Below are positions 32,992 through 40,180 of a DNA stretch of 64,000 nucleotides, in pieces. Each line of letters begins with the position of its first letter. The stretch's first letter is position 1. Source of the stretch: Labrys wisconsinensis (lineage in GTDB: Bacteria; Pseudomonadota; Alphaproteobacteria; Rhizobiales; Labraceae); assembly GCF_030814995.1 (NCBI RefSeq), contig NZ_JAUSVX010000023.1, forward strand, positions 46,597 to 110,596. The letters are read 5' to 3'. A program made the position numbers and the translations under genes. The notes under the pieces were generated by a model. The model was not told the origin of the DNA, did no database searches, and saw nothing but the letters and a program-made list of their open reading frames with translations.

Positions 32992-34008
32992 ATGACCGGA
33001 CTGAAGCTTTGGACGAAACGGACCGCGGCGGTGGTGCTGGCCGCCGCGGCAATCACCGGCGCGACGGCGGCATCGGCCAACGATGCGGTGCGCCTGCGCC
33101 TCAACTGGATGTGGTACGGCTCCCATGCGGCCTTCGCCCTCGGCAAGGACAAGGGCTACTTCAAGGACGCCGGCATCGACCTCGACATCCGTTCGGGCAA
33201 CGGCTCGGGCTCGGCGCACCGCCTGGTGGCGAACGGCGACAGCACCTTCTCCTACGGCTCCTGCGCCGGCCTGGTGAACCTGGCGGCCAAGGGCGCGCCG
33301 CTGGTCTCGGTGGCGGTGATCGACGCCATGGGCACGGAAGCCATCATCGTGCGGCCCGATGCCGGCGTCGCCAAGATCGGCGACCTCAAGGGCAAGAAGC
33401 TGCTGACCACCGCCAATGCCGGCGTCAACACCTTCTTCCCGCTGGTGCTCAAGAATGCCGGCCTGACCGAGGCCGACGTCGCCGTCACCAACGTGCCTGA
33501 CGGGGCGCTGGTGTCGAGCTACCTGCAGGGAGCCGGCGGCACGGTCGGCCTGCTCGGCGGCCTCGACGACAAGCCGGCCGAGATCATGGCCAATGGCGGC
33601 GCCGCGCCGGTGACCTTCGCCTATTCCGACTTCGGCGTGAACCAGGTCGGCTACTGCATCGCCGCCTCGAAGAAGCTGGTGGCCGACAATCCGGACCTGG
33701 TCAGGCGCTTTGTCGGCGCGACGATCAAGTCCTACAAGGCGGCCGAGGCCAACCCGCAGGCGGCGATCGACGCCCTGGGCGACATCGTCGGGGGCACCAT
33801 GAACGAGGAGGCCGGCAAGAAGCAGGCCCTGGCCGTGCAGAAGGTGACGCTCGACGTGCTCTACTCCAAGGCCAACAAGGACAAGGTGCTGGGCCTCAAC
33901 GTCCCGGAGGACTGGACCAGCATGATCCAGCTCATGAAGACCTATAACGGCCTGGAGACGAACGAGCCGGCGACGGCCTTCTACACCAACGATTTCCTGC
34001 CGAAATGA
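32992..34008 (+). CDS. NMT1/SsuA-type ABC binding protein
   Basis: A 338-residue periplasmic binding protein of the NMT1/THI5-like class, which serves nitrate, taurine, alkylsulfonate, pyrimidine and aromatic-acid importers. The Sec leader runs to about residue 29 (AAITGATAASA). The mature N-terminus reads VRLRLNWMWYGSHAAFALGK, followed by GYFKDAGIDLDI. The ATG at 32992 has AGGGGATC upstream and starts the leader; an in-frame start 42 bp earlier is less likely. It is co-operonic with DapA/UxaA genes and is followed by a perfect 12-bp hairpin and the ATPase and permease genes. Confidence 0.9.
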   Translation: MTGLKLWTKRTAAVVLAAAAITGATAASANDAVRLRLNWMWYGSHAAFALGKDKGYFKDAGIDLDIRSGNGSGSAHRLVANGDSTFSYGSCAGLVNLAAKGAPLVSVAVIDAMGTEAIIVRPDAGVAKIGDLKGKKLLTTANAGVNTFFPLVLKNAGLTEADVAVTNVPDGALVSSYLQGAGGTVGLLGGLDDKPAEIMANGGAAPVTFAYSDFGVNQVGYCIAASKKLVADNPDLVRRFVGATIKSYKAAEANPQAAIDALGDIVGGTMNEEAGKKQALAVQKVTLDVLYSKANKDKVLGLNVPEDWTSMIQLMKTYNGLETNEPATAFYTNDFLPK

Positions 34009-34013
34009 GGTCG

Positions 34014-34045
34014 GCGGGTGCGCCGCCCGCGAACGGCGCACCCGC
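34014..34045 (+). promoter_or_regulatory. Intercistronic GC hairpin after binding-protein gene
   Basis: GCGGGTGCGCCG and CGGCGCACCCGC form a perfect 12-bp stem with an eight-base loop, six bases after the binding-protein stop. The gap to the ATPase start (34009-34224) is otherwise without a gene. No T-tract follows. It is the third hairpin in this window placed directly after a binding-protein gene. Confidence 0.62.
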
Positions 34046-34224
34046 TGCGGGACCGGGCCCCGACGGCCGCCGCCGCATCCGTCGGGTGCCCGGCTCTCCA
34101 TCTGCGGGGCGTCCTGCGATCCGGCGGGATCGCCGGGCATCGCAAGGACGTGTCGAAGCCAGAAGTGAGAGCAAAGCGGCGTTTCCGCCCGGACGCGCTT
34201 TGCTCCAGCAAGGACCCGAGCCGC

Positions 34225-34992
34225 ATGGCCGCCACCATCGAGATCCGCGCCCTGGCCAAGACCTTCGGGTCGGGCGCGCAGGCCGTGCACGCCTTCGGCC
34301 CCGTCGACCTGACCATCCCCTCCGGCGGTTTCGTCTCGCTGCTCGGCCCGTCCGGCTGCGGCAAGTCCACGCTGATGCTGATGATCGCCGGCCTGCTCGA
34401 CGCCTCCGAGGGCGAGGTCCGCGTCGACGGCCGCCGGGTCGAGACGCCGCAGACCGATATCGGCATCATGTTCCAGGACAACACCCTGGTGCCGTGGCGC
34501 ACGGTCGAGGGCAATGTCGCCCTGCAGCTCGAGCTGCGCGGCCTCGATCCCGCCGCCTACGGCGCCAGGATCCGCGAGCTCCTGCGCTCGGTGCGGCTGG
34601 AGGGCTTCGGCGCCCGCTATCCCCACGAGCTCTCCGGCGGCATGCAGCAGCGCGCCGCCTTCTGCCAGGCGCTGGTGCACGACCCCGACACGCTCCTGTT
34701 CGACGAGCCGCTCGGCAAGCTCGACGCCATGACGCGCGAGGGCATCCGCGGCGACCTGCAGGCCCTGTGGATGAAGCGCCGGCCGACCGTGGTCTTCGTC
34801 ACCCATTCAATCGAGGAGGCGGTGCAGCTCTCCTCCACGGTCTGCGTGATCACGCCGCGGCCGGGCCGGATCGAGCGCATGATCGACATCGACCTGCCCT
34901 GGCCGCGCGACCTGGAGGTCAAGGCGAGCCCGGACTTCACGCGCCACGTCCACACCATCCAGGGGATCTTCCGTGACTATGGCGTCCTCTAG
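34225..34992 (+). CDS. ABC transporter ATP-binding protein (SsuB/TauB type)
   Basis: A 255-residue ATPase. Walker A is GPSGCGKSTLMLM (about residues 44-56), the Q-loop MFQDNTLVPW, the signature LSGGMQQRAAFCQA, Walker B LLFDEPLGKLDA and the switch VTHSIEEA. This set is typical of nitrate/sulfonate/taurine importers. The ATG at 34225 is chosen because it gives the family N-terminus; a longer frame upstream runs through the hairpin region. Its last 20 bases overlap the permease gene. Confidence 0.92.
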   Translation: MAATIEIRALAKTFGSGAQAVHAFGPVDLTIPSGGFVSLLGPSGCGKSTLMLMIAGLLDASEGEVRVDGRRVETPQTDIGIMFQDNTLVPWRTVEGNVALQLELRGLDPAAYGARIRELLRSVRLEGFGARYPHELSGGMQQRAAFCQALVHDPDTLLFDEPLGKLDAMTREGIRGDLQALWMKRRPTVVFVTHSIEEAVQLSSTVCVITPRPGRIERMIDIDLPWPRDLEVKASPDFTRHVHTIQGIFRDYGVL

Positions 34993-35818
34993 CAAGCCCG
35001 GGAAGCCCGGCGAGCCTGGCGAGCCCGGCCCCGTCTTCCGCGCCCTGGCCCGGATCGGCGTCGCGGCCGAGCAGTCCTGGCCGTTCCTCGCCTTCTTCGT
35101 CGGCTTCTTCCTGGTGTGGGAATGGTCGGTGTCGCTGTTCTCGGTGCCGGCCTACATCCTGCCGAAGCCGACCGAGATCCTCGTCAAGGGCTGGGCCGAC
35201 ATCCCCCGCCTCATCGACTACACCGCCGTCACCGGCCTGGAGACCGTCGTCGGCTTCGTCCTGTCGATCCTGGTCGGCCTGCCGGTCGGCCTCGCCATCG
35301 CCTTCTCGCCGGGGCTGCGCCGGACGATCTATCCCTTCTTCGTCAGCCTGGAGATGGTGCCGAAGATCGCCTTCGCGCCGCTGTTCATCTCCTGGCTCGG
35401 CTTCGGCCTCCTGCCGAAGGTGATCATCGTCGTGCTGGTCTGCTTCTTCCCGATCGCCCTCAACGCCATCCACGCCTTCGGCTCGCTGAGCGACGAGCTG
35501 ACGCGCTTCTGCCGCTCGACCGGCGCGGGGCCGCTGCGCACCTTCTGGAAGGTGCGGCTGCCGGCGGCGCTGCCGCAATGCTTCGTCGGCTTCAAATATG
35601 CGGCGGTCAACGCCACCGTCGGCGCCACCATCGCCGAGTTCATCGGCAGCGACCAGGGCCTGGGCTTCTACATCCAGATCGTCACCGGCAACATGCGGCC
35701 CGACCTCGCCTTCGCCGGCATCTTCTTCCTCACCGCGCTCGGCCTCGCCCTGTTCGGCTGCGTCACGGCGGCCGAGCGGCTGCTGATCCCCTGGCACATC
35801 TCCGTGCGCCGCCACTGA
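34973..35818 (+). CDS. ABC transporter permease (SsuC/TauC type)
   Basis: A 281-residue inner-membrane permease with six helices. The EAA-like loop is DELTRFCRSTGAGPLRTFWKV, and GADxxxGxG-type residues lie in GSDQGLGFYIQIVTGN. The start is taken as GTG at 34973 because AGGGGA sits seven bases upstream; an in-frame ATG at 34979 is the alternative. The N-terminal tail is rich in Gly, Pro and Lys (KPGKPGEPGEPG), an unusual collagen-like stretch before the first helix. It completes the NMT1-type importer. Confidence 0.9.
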   Translation: MTMASSSKPGKPGEPGEPGPVFRALARIGVAAEQSWPFLAFFVGFFLVWEWSVSLFSVPAYILPKPTEILVKGWADIPRLIDYTAVTGLETVVGFVLSILVGLPVGLAIAFSPGLRRTIYPFFVSLEMVPKIAFAPLFISWLGFGLLPKVIIVVLVCFFPIALNAIHAFGSLSDELTRFCRSTGAGPLRTFWKVRLPAALPQCFVGFKYAAVNATVGATIAEFIGSDQGLGFYIQIVTGNMRPDLAFAGIFFLTALGLALFGCVTAAERLLIPWHISVRRH

Positions 35819-35841
35819 TCCCATGCCGACAAGGACCGCTC

Positions 35842-36894
35842 ATGCATTCCCGCTATGCCTATGACGACCTGGCGGCCTTCGCCACCGGCGTGCTCGCGGC
35901 CGCCGGCCTGCCCGACGAGCCGGCGCGGACCGTGGCGCGGGGCCTGATCGAGGCGGACCTGCTCGGCCACACCACGCACGGCCTCGCGCTCCTGGCGGAC
36001 TATGTCGAGGAGCTCGACAACGCCACCATGGAGCGGGAGGGTGGACCGGCGATCCTCGCCGACCACGCCGCCGTCGCCCTCTGGGACGGCCGCCGCCTGC
36101 CGGGCGTCTGGACCACGGCCCTGGCCGTGGCCGAGGCCGAGCGCCGCGCCGCGGCCTTCGGCATCGGCGCCGTCGCCGTCCGGCGCAGCCACCACATCGC
36201 CTGCCTCGCCGCCTTCCTGGAAGCGCCGGCGCGGCGCGGCACCATGGTGCTGGTGCTGTCCTCCGATCCCAGCGATGCCCATGTCGCGCCCTTCGGCGGC
36301 ACCTCGCCGGTGCTGACGCCGAACCCGATCGCCGCCGGCATTCCCACCGGCGCCGATCCCATCCTGGTCGACGTCTCCACCTCGATCACCACCGCGGCGA
36401 TGTGCGCGCGCCGGCGCGCCGCCGGCCAGCCTCTTCCCGGCCGATGGGTGGTGGACGAAGAGGGCGCGGCGACCGACGATCCCGCCGTGATGAAGAACGG
36501 CGGCGCGCTCATGCCCATCGGCGGCCTCGACCATGGCCACAAGGGCTACGGCCTCTCCCTGATCGTCGAAGCGCTGACGCAAGGCCTCGGCGGCTTCGGC
36601 CGGGCCGACGCACCGACGCAATGGGGCGCCTCCGTGCTGGTGCTGGCGCTGGCGCCGGCCCTGTTCGGCGGTCTCGACGGCTTCGTCAGGCAGACCGGCT
36701 GGCTGGCCGAGGCCTGCCGTGCCGCCGCCGTGCCGCCCGGCCGCCCGCGCGTGCGCCTGCCGGGCGAGGCCGCGCTCGACCGCAAGCGCCGCGCCCTCGC
36801 CGAGGGCGTCGTGCTGCAGGCCGCGATCCCCGGCGATCTCGACCGGCTCGCCGCCCGCTTCGGCCTGCCGGCGCCGACACCCCTCCCCGCCTGA
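35842..36894 (+). CDS. Ldh2-family malate/lactate/ureidoglycolate dehydrogenase
   Basis: A 350-residue member of the Ldh_2 family, a non-Rossmann NAD(P)-dependent fold that oxidises 2-hydroxy acids or reduces cyclic imino acids. Signatures are GLIEADLLGHTTHGLAL (near residue 37), RRSHHIACLAAFLE with the catalytic histidine, and SPVLTPNPIAAGIP. HKGYGLSLIVEALTQ follows near residue 236. It lies 23 bases after the permease and 22 bases before the ALDH gene in one operon. It could oxidise the hydroxy acid handled by the UxaA or DapA proteins. The substrate is not defined. Confidence 0.88.
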   Translation: MHSRYAYDDLAAFATGVLAAAGLPDEPARTVARGLIEADLLGHTTHGLALLADYVEELDNATMEREGGPAILADHAAVALWDGRRLPGVWTTALAVAEAERRAAAFGIGAVAVRRSHHIACLAAFLEAPARRGTMVLVLSSDPSDAHVAPFGGTSPVLTPNPIAAGIPTGADPILVDVSTSITTAAMCARRRAAGQPLPGRWVVDEEGAATDDPAVMKNGGALMPIGGLDHGHKGYGLSLIVEALTQGLGGFGRADAPTQWGASVLVLALAPALFGGLDGFVRQTGWLAEACRAAAVPPGRPRVRLPGEAALDRKRRALAEGVVLQAAIPGDLDRLAARFGLPAPTPLPA

Positions 36895-36916
36895 CCCCGC
36901 CTCCGGAGCCCGCACC

Positions 36917-38416
36917 ATGACCGCCAACCCCTCCGCCGCCGACTACCGCGCCGCCGCCGACCGCCTCGCGCTGCCCTCCCGGGCCTTCATCGACGGCGCC
37001 TGGCGGCCGGCCGTCTCGGGCCGCACGTTCGAGAACCGCGATCCCGCGACCGGCGCCGTGCTCGGCCAGGTCGCCCATTGCGACGGCAGGGATGTCGACC
37101 TGGCGGTCGCGGCGGCCCGCCGCGCCTTCGAGGACGGCGCCTGGTCGCGGGCCGCGCCGGAGGAGCGCAAGGCGGTGCTGCTGCGCCTGGCCGACCTCGT
37201 GCGTGCCAATGCCGAGGAGCTCGCCGTGATGGAGAGCCTCGACAGCGGCAAGACCATCCGGGACTGCCTCAACGAGATCGGCCACGAGGTGCCGACCTTC
37301 TTCCAATGGTATGCCGAGCTTGCCGACAAGAGCTTCGGCAAGGTGGCGCCGACCGGCGAGAAGAGCCTCGCCATGATCGTCAAGGAGCCGGTGGGCGTCG
37401 TCGGCCTGGTGCTGCCGTGGAACTTTCCGCTGCTGATGGCGGCCTGGAAGCTGGCCCCGGCCCTGGCGGCAGGCTGCTCGGCGGTGCTGAAGCCGGCGGA
37501 GCAGACCCCGCTCACGGCGCTGCGCCTCGCCGAGCTCGCCGCCGAGGCCGGCCTGCCGGCCGGCGTGCTCAATGTCGTGCCCGGCTTCGGCGAGACCGCG
37601 GGCCAGGCCATCGGCCGCCATCGCGACATCGACGTCGTCTCCTTCACCGGCTCGACCGAGGTCGGCGCCTATTTCCTGCGCTATGCCAGCGAGAGCAACC
37701 TCAAGCCGGTCGGGCTGGAGATGGGCGGCAAGAGCCCGTTCATCGTGCTCGACGACGCCGACATCGACGAGGCGCTGGTGTCGAGCGCGGTCAGCGCCGC
37801 CTTCTGGAACGGCGGGCAGAACTGCTCGGCCAACATGCGCCAGATCGTCGACCGCCGGGTCAAGGACGCCTTCCTCGACCGGGTGCTGGCCAAGACCCGC
37901 GCGCTCGCCGTCGGCGACCCGCTCGACCCGGCGACCGACCTCGGCGCCATGGTGAGCGAGGAGCATCGGGCGCGGGTGCTCTCCTATATCGAGGCGGGCC
38001 GCCAGGAGGGCGCCCGCCTGCTGGCCGGCGGCGGCCCGAGCGCCGGCCTCGCCGGCTCGTTCGTCGACCCGACGGTGTTCGACGCCGTCACCCCGTCCAT
38101 GCGCGTGGCACGCGAGGAGATCTTCGGCCCCGTGCTCGGCGTCATCGCCGTGGACGGCATCGAGGAGGCGCTTCGCGTCGCGCGCGACACCGATTACGGC
38201 CTGCACGCCACCATCTTCACCCGCGACATCGACAAGGCCTTCCATCTCGCCCGGCGCCTGCCCTGCGGCACGGTCGCCGTCAACGGCTTCACCGAGGGCA
38301 ATGTCACCACCCCGTTCGGCGGCTACAAGCGGTCGGGCTCGCTGGCCCGCGACAACGGCACCGAAGCGGTCGACCAATATCTGCAGACCAAGACCATCTG
38401 GGTCAGCCTGCGCTGA
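36917..38416 (+). CDS. Aldehyde dehydrogenase (PuuC-like)
   Basis: A 499-residue ALDH. The oxyanion/cofactor segment is LPWNFPLLMAAWKLAPAL, the cofactor motif FTGSTEVG, the base in LEMGGKSP and the nucleophile in GGQNCSANMR. The C-terminus has TPFGGYKRSG and QYLQTKTIWVSL, which resembles the PuuC/ALDH group acting on amino- or semi-aldehydes. It is the last gene of the operon starting at 30464. It probably oxidises the aldehyde or semialdehyde released by the DapA-family enzyme. Two inverted repeats follow its stop before the XRE gene. Confidence 0.9.
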   Translation: MTANPSAADYRAAADRLALPSRAFIDGAWRPAVSGRTFENRDPATGAVLGQVAHCDGRDVDLAVAAARRAFEDGAWSRAAPEERKAVLLRLADLVRANAEELAVMESLDSGKTIRDCLNEIGHEVPTFFQWYAELADKSFGKVAPTGEKSLAMIVKEPVGVVGLVLPWNFPLLMAAWKLAPALAAGCSAVLKPAEQTPLTALRLAELAAEAGLPAGVLNVVPGFGETAGQAIGRHRDIDVVSFTGSTEVGAYFLRYASESNLKPVGLEMGGKSPFIVLDDADIDEALVSSAVSAAFWNGGQNCSANMRQIVDRRVKDAFLDRVLAKTRALAVGDPLDPATDLGAMVSEEHRARVLSYIEAGRQEGARLLAGGGPSAGLAGSFVDPTVFDAVTPSMRVAREEIFGPVLGVIAVDGIEEALRVARDTDYGLHATIFTRDIDKAFHLARRLPCGTVAVNGFTEGNVTTPFGGYKRSGSLARDNGTEAVDQYLQTKTIWVSLR

Positions 38417-38435
38417 CGGGACGCGCATCGATTCG

Positions 38436-38465
38436 GCATTTGCGGTTGTCTCATTCCGCAAATGC
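38436..38465. promoter_or_regulatory. 10-10-10 inverted repeat between ALDH and XRE genes
   Basis: GCATTTGCGG and CCGCAAATGC are perfect complements separated by ten bases (TTGTCTCATT). The site starts 19 bases after the ALDH stop. It could be the operon terminator or an operator upstream of the XRE gene; the even, helix-turn spacing favours protein binding. Confidence 0.5.
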
Positions 38466-38471
38466 GGTAAC

Positions 38472-38490
38472 GTTACATTCTGGATGTAAC
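38472..38490. promoter_or_regulatory. 7-5-7 palindrome just upstream of XRE gene
   Basis: GTTACAT-TCTGG-ATGTAAC is a perfect inverted repeat ending 16 bases before the XRE start. Its position over the likely start of transcription fits autoregulation by the small XRE protein. Confidence 0.55.
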
Positions 38491-38506
38491 ATGATGTGTT
38501 GCTGAA

Positions 38507-38800
38507 ATGTCTCTCTCTCCAGATCAATGTCGGGCGGCCCGCGCGTTGCTCGACTGGTCCCAGGCCCGGCTGGCGGAAGCCGGCAAGGTCGCGACCAAGA
38601 CCCTGGCCGACTTCGAGGGCGGCCATCGCGCCCCCTACCCGCGGACACTGGCCGATATCCGCGCCGCCCTGGAGCAGGCCGGCGTCGAGTTCATTCCCGA
38701 CGATGACCGCGGCGGCGCCGGCGTCCGGCTGCGCCGCAGCGCCCTGCAGGCGGACGAAGGCCGCAAGCCGAGCGAGCTCGACGCGACCAACGACGACTGA
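38507..38800 (+). CDS. Small XRE-type helix-turn-helix regulator
   Basis: A 97-residue DNA-binding protein. The helix-turn-helix occupies residues 5-60: CRAARALLDWSQARLAEAGKV is the first pair of helices and TKTLADFEGGHRAPYPRTL the recognition part. The GVEFIP segment that follows is common in this subgroup of short alphaproteobacterial XRE proteins. The tail is acidic and has no second domain. Two palindromes lie within 71 bp upstream. It may regulate itself and perhaps the preceding operon. No clear ribosome site precedes the ATG. Confidence 0.85.
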   Translation: MSLSPDQCRAARALLDWSQARLAEAGKVATKTLADFEGGHRAPYPRTLADIRAALEQAGVEFIPDDDRGGAGVRLRRSALQADEGRKPSELDATNDD

Positions 38801-38811
38801 CGGCCGCCGGC

Positions 38812-39120
38812 TCAGCTGTTCTGGTCGGGAACGAAGAGGCAATTGGTGGTCCGGGCCGGATCGCCGCCGTAGGAGCAGCGGTAATAGCGCCCGTCCGGCG
38901 AATGCCGGACCTGGCTGCTGCCGAAGATCTGACCGGTGGCGAGCACCTTCCAGCCCCCGGCCACCACCTGCAGGTCCGAGGCCTGGATCTCGTAGCAATC
39001 ATGCCCGCCGCAGCATTCGACGGGATATTGCCAGCCCGTCGGCGCCTGGTGCGCGGCGGCAGGGGGCGCCCATGCCGACGTGTCGAGCAACAGCAACAGT
39101 CCGGTGACGATCCTGATCAT
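38812..39120 (-). CDS. Secreted cysteine-containing hypothetical protein
   Basis: I do not recognise a characterised family. From the ATG at 39120, preceded by GAGGCAGG, the product has 102 residues. The first 23 or so form a signal peptide (IRIVTGLLLLLDTSAW, ending near AAA). The mature part has cysteines in VECCGGHDCYEI and further ones in YRCSYGG and TNCLF, an even number compatible with disulfides. It is probably periplasmic. Similar small proteins with an ECCGGxDC motif occur widely in Hyphomicrobiales. An in-frame ATG at 39132 is possible. It converges on the XRE gene. Confidence 0.72.
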   Translation of the reverse strand: MIRIVTGLLLLLDTSAWAPPAAAHQAPTGWQYPVECCGGHDCYEIQASDLQVVAGGWKVLATGQIFGSSQVRHSPDGRYYRCSYGGDPARTTNCLFVPDQNS

Positions 39121-39367
39121 GGCCTGCCTCATGCGTTGCGGCCGAGCCCGTCCGTGACGGCCTTAACCTGAAAATCGGGCATTGGTTCCGCCGGCTCGTT
39201 TCCGCGGACAAAGCTGTTGCCGGCTCGATCGCACCGTGCAATCTCCGGGCCGCCGCATTGCGCTGCGTCGCCGTGCCGCCCCGGCGCCTGCCGCGGACGG
39301 ACTCGTTCAGGTGCTGTTCAGGGTGATTCGGTAACCTAAGGGCCAGCTTCGACTTCAGAGATCGTCT

Positions 39368-39676
39368 ATGGAAATCTTCTTGGCCCTGATGGCTCAGCCC
39401 ATCGCGATCGCCGTCTGGGCGCGCTGGATGCGGGGCTTCCCGCTGCTCGGCACCGTGCTCGCCATGATGATCGCCAACGTCGTCGTCGCCAATCTCGTGG
39501 GCGGGCTCTACCCGGCCGGCGTGCTGCCGGATACGACGCCGGGCCTCGACACGATCGGCGAGACCCTGTCGCCGGTGCCGGACCTCGACCTGCACCTGAC
39601 CTTGCTCACCCTGGCGGTGACCGGCATCGCCGCCATGCTCACGGTCGCCCTGTCCGCCCGGCGCTGGGCCGCCTGA
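39368..39676 (+). CDS. Small membrane protein of unknown function
   Basis: A 102-residue protein with three probable membrane segments: IFLALMAQPIAIAVW, LLGTVLAMMIANVVVANLVG and LTLLTLAVTGIAAMLTVAL, joined by a short Asp/Pro-rich loop (residues 50-72). No family was recognised. It diverges from the secreted protein gene and converges on the SMR exporter gene 25 bp away. G+C-rich third positions support real coding, but no strong ribosome site precedes the ATG. Its role is unknown. Confidence 0.6.
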   Translation: MEIFLALMAQPIAIAVWARWMRGFPLLGTVLAMMIANVVVANLVGGLYPAGVLPDTTPGLDTIGETLSPVPDLDLHLTLLTLAVTGIAAMLTVALSARRWAA

Positions 39677-39701
39677 AAACCTCCGGCAGCGCGGCCCCGG
39701 C

Positions 39702-40019
39702 TCAGGCCGCCGCGATCTTGAGGCCGGCAACGCCGGCCACGATGGCCAGGGCGGAGACCAGCTTGGCCGGGGTCAGCGGCTCGTCCAGGAGCAGGAAGCC
39801 GAGCACGACCGTGCCGAGCGTGCCGACCGCCGTCCAGATGGGATAGGCGACGCTGACCGGCAAGGTGCGCATCGCCAGCGTCAGGAAGCCGATGCCGCCG
39901 ATCGTCGCCACCACCGTCACCACGGTCGGACCGAGGCGGGTGAAGCCCTCCGCATATTTCATGCTCATCGCGAACATCACCTCGAAGCCCGCGGCGACGG
40001 CGAGATAGATCCAGGCCAT
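39702..40019 (-). CDS. SMR-family exporter (SugE/Gdx-like)
   Basis: A 105-residue small multidrug resistance protein with four membrane helices. The start AWIYLAVAAGFEVMFAMSMKY holds the essential membrane glutamate E13. GFTRLGPTVVTV, LPVSVAYPIWTAVGTLG and the terminal GLKIAA match the SugE/Gdx subgroup, which exports guanidinium and quaternary ammonium ions as dimers. The ATG at 40019 is taken from GGGAG six bases upstream; one codon further up (40022) is the alternative. I looked for a guanidine riboswitch in the leader and saw none. The divergent LysR gene and two palindromes suggest local control. Confidence 0.88.
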   Translation of the reverse strand: MAWIYLAVAAGFEVMFAMSMKYAEGFTRLGPTVVTVVATIGGIGFLTLAMRTLPVSVAYPIWTAVGTLGTVVLGFLLLDEPLTPAKLVSALAIVAGVAGLKIAAA

Positions 40020-40032
40020 CATCGACTCCCTG

Positions 40033-40044
40033 GCTGAAATCAGC
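40033..40044. promoter_or_regulatory. Palindrome at SMR start (LysR site candidate 1)
   Basis: GCTGA-AA-TCAGC is a perfect 5-2-5 inverted repeat 14 bases upstream of the SMR start. It shares the GGCTGAAA core with the palindrome at 40112-40126. Confidence 0.45.
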
Positions 40045-40111
40045 TCATTCATGCCATACCCATCGACGGCCTGGTATCGCCTTGACGTCACCCGTCGCAA
40101 GCGCGAACATC

Positions 40112-40126
40112 TCAGCCGATGGCTGA
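40112..40126. promoter_or_regulatory. Palindrome in SMR/LysR divergent region (site candidate 2)
   Basis: TCAGCC-GAT-GGCTGA is a perfect 6-3-6 inverted repeat 55 bases before the LysR start. Two sites about 80 bp apart in a divergent region, one covering the target promoter, is the usual LysR arrangement. Confidence 0.5.
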
Positions 40127-40180
40127 AACATTCTCATCCATGAGCCGTCGGGGCGCATCGCACCCGGACCGGGCAGGCTG

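Noticed and set aside
40020..40110. Guanidine riboswitch in front of the SugE-like gene
   Set aside because: No ACGR-loop pair or ykkC-like core was found; the leader holds palindromes and a divergent LysR gene instead.
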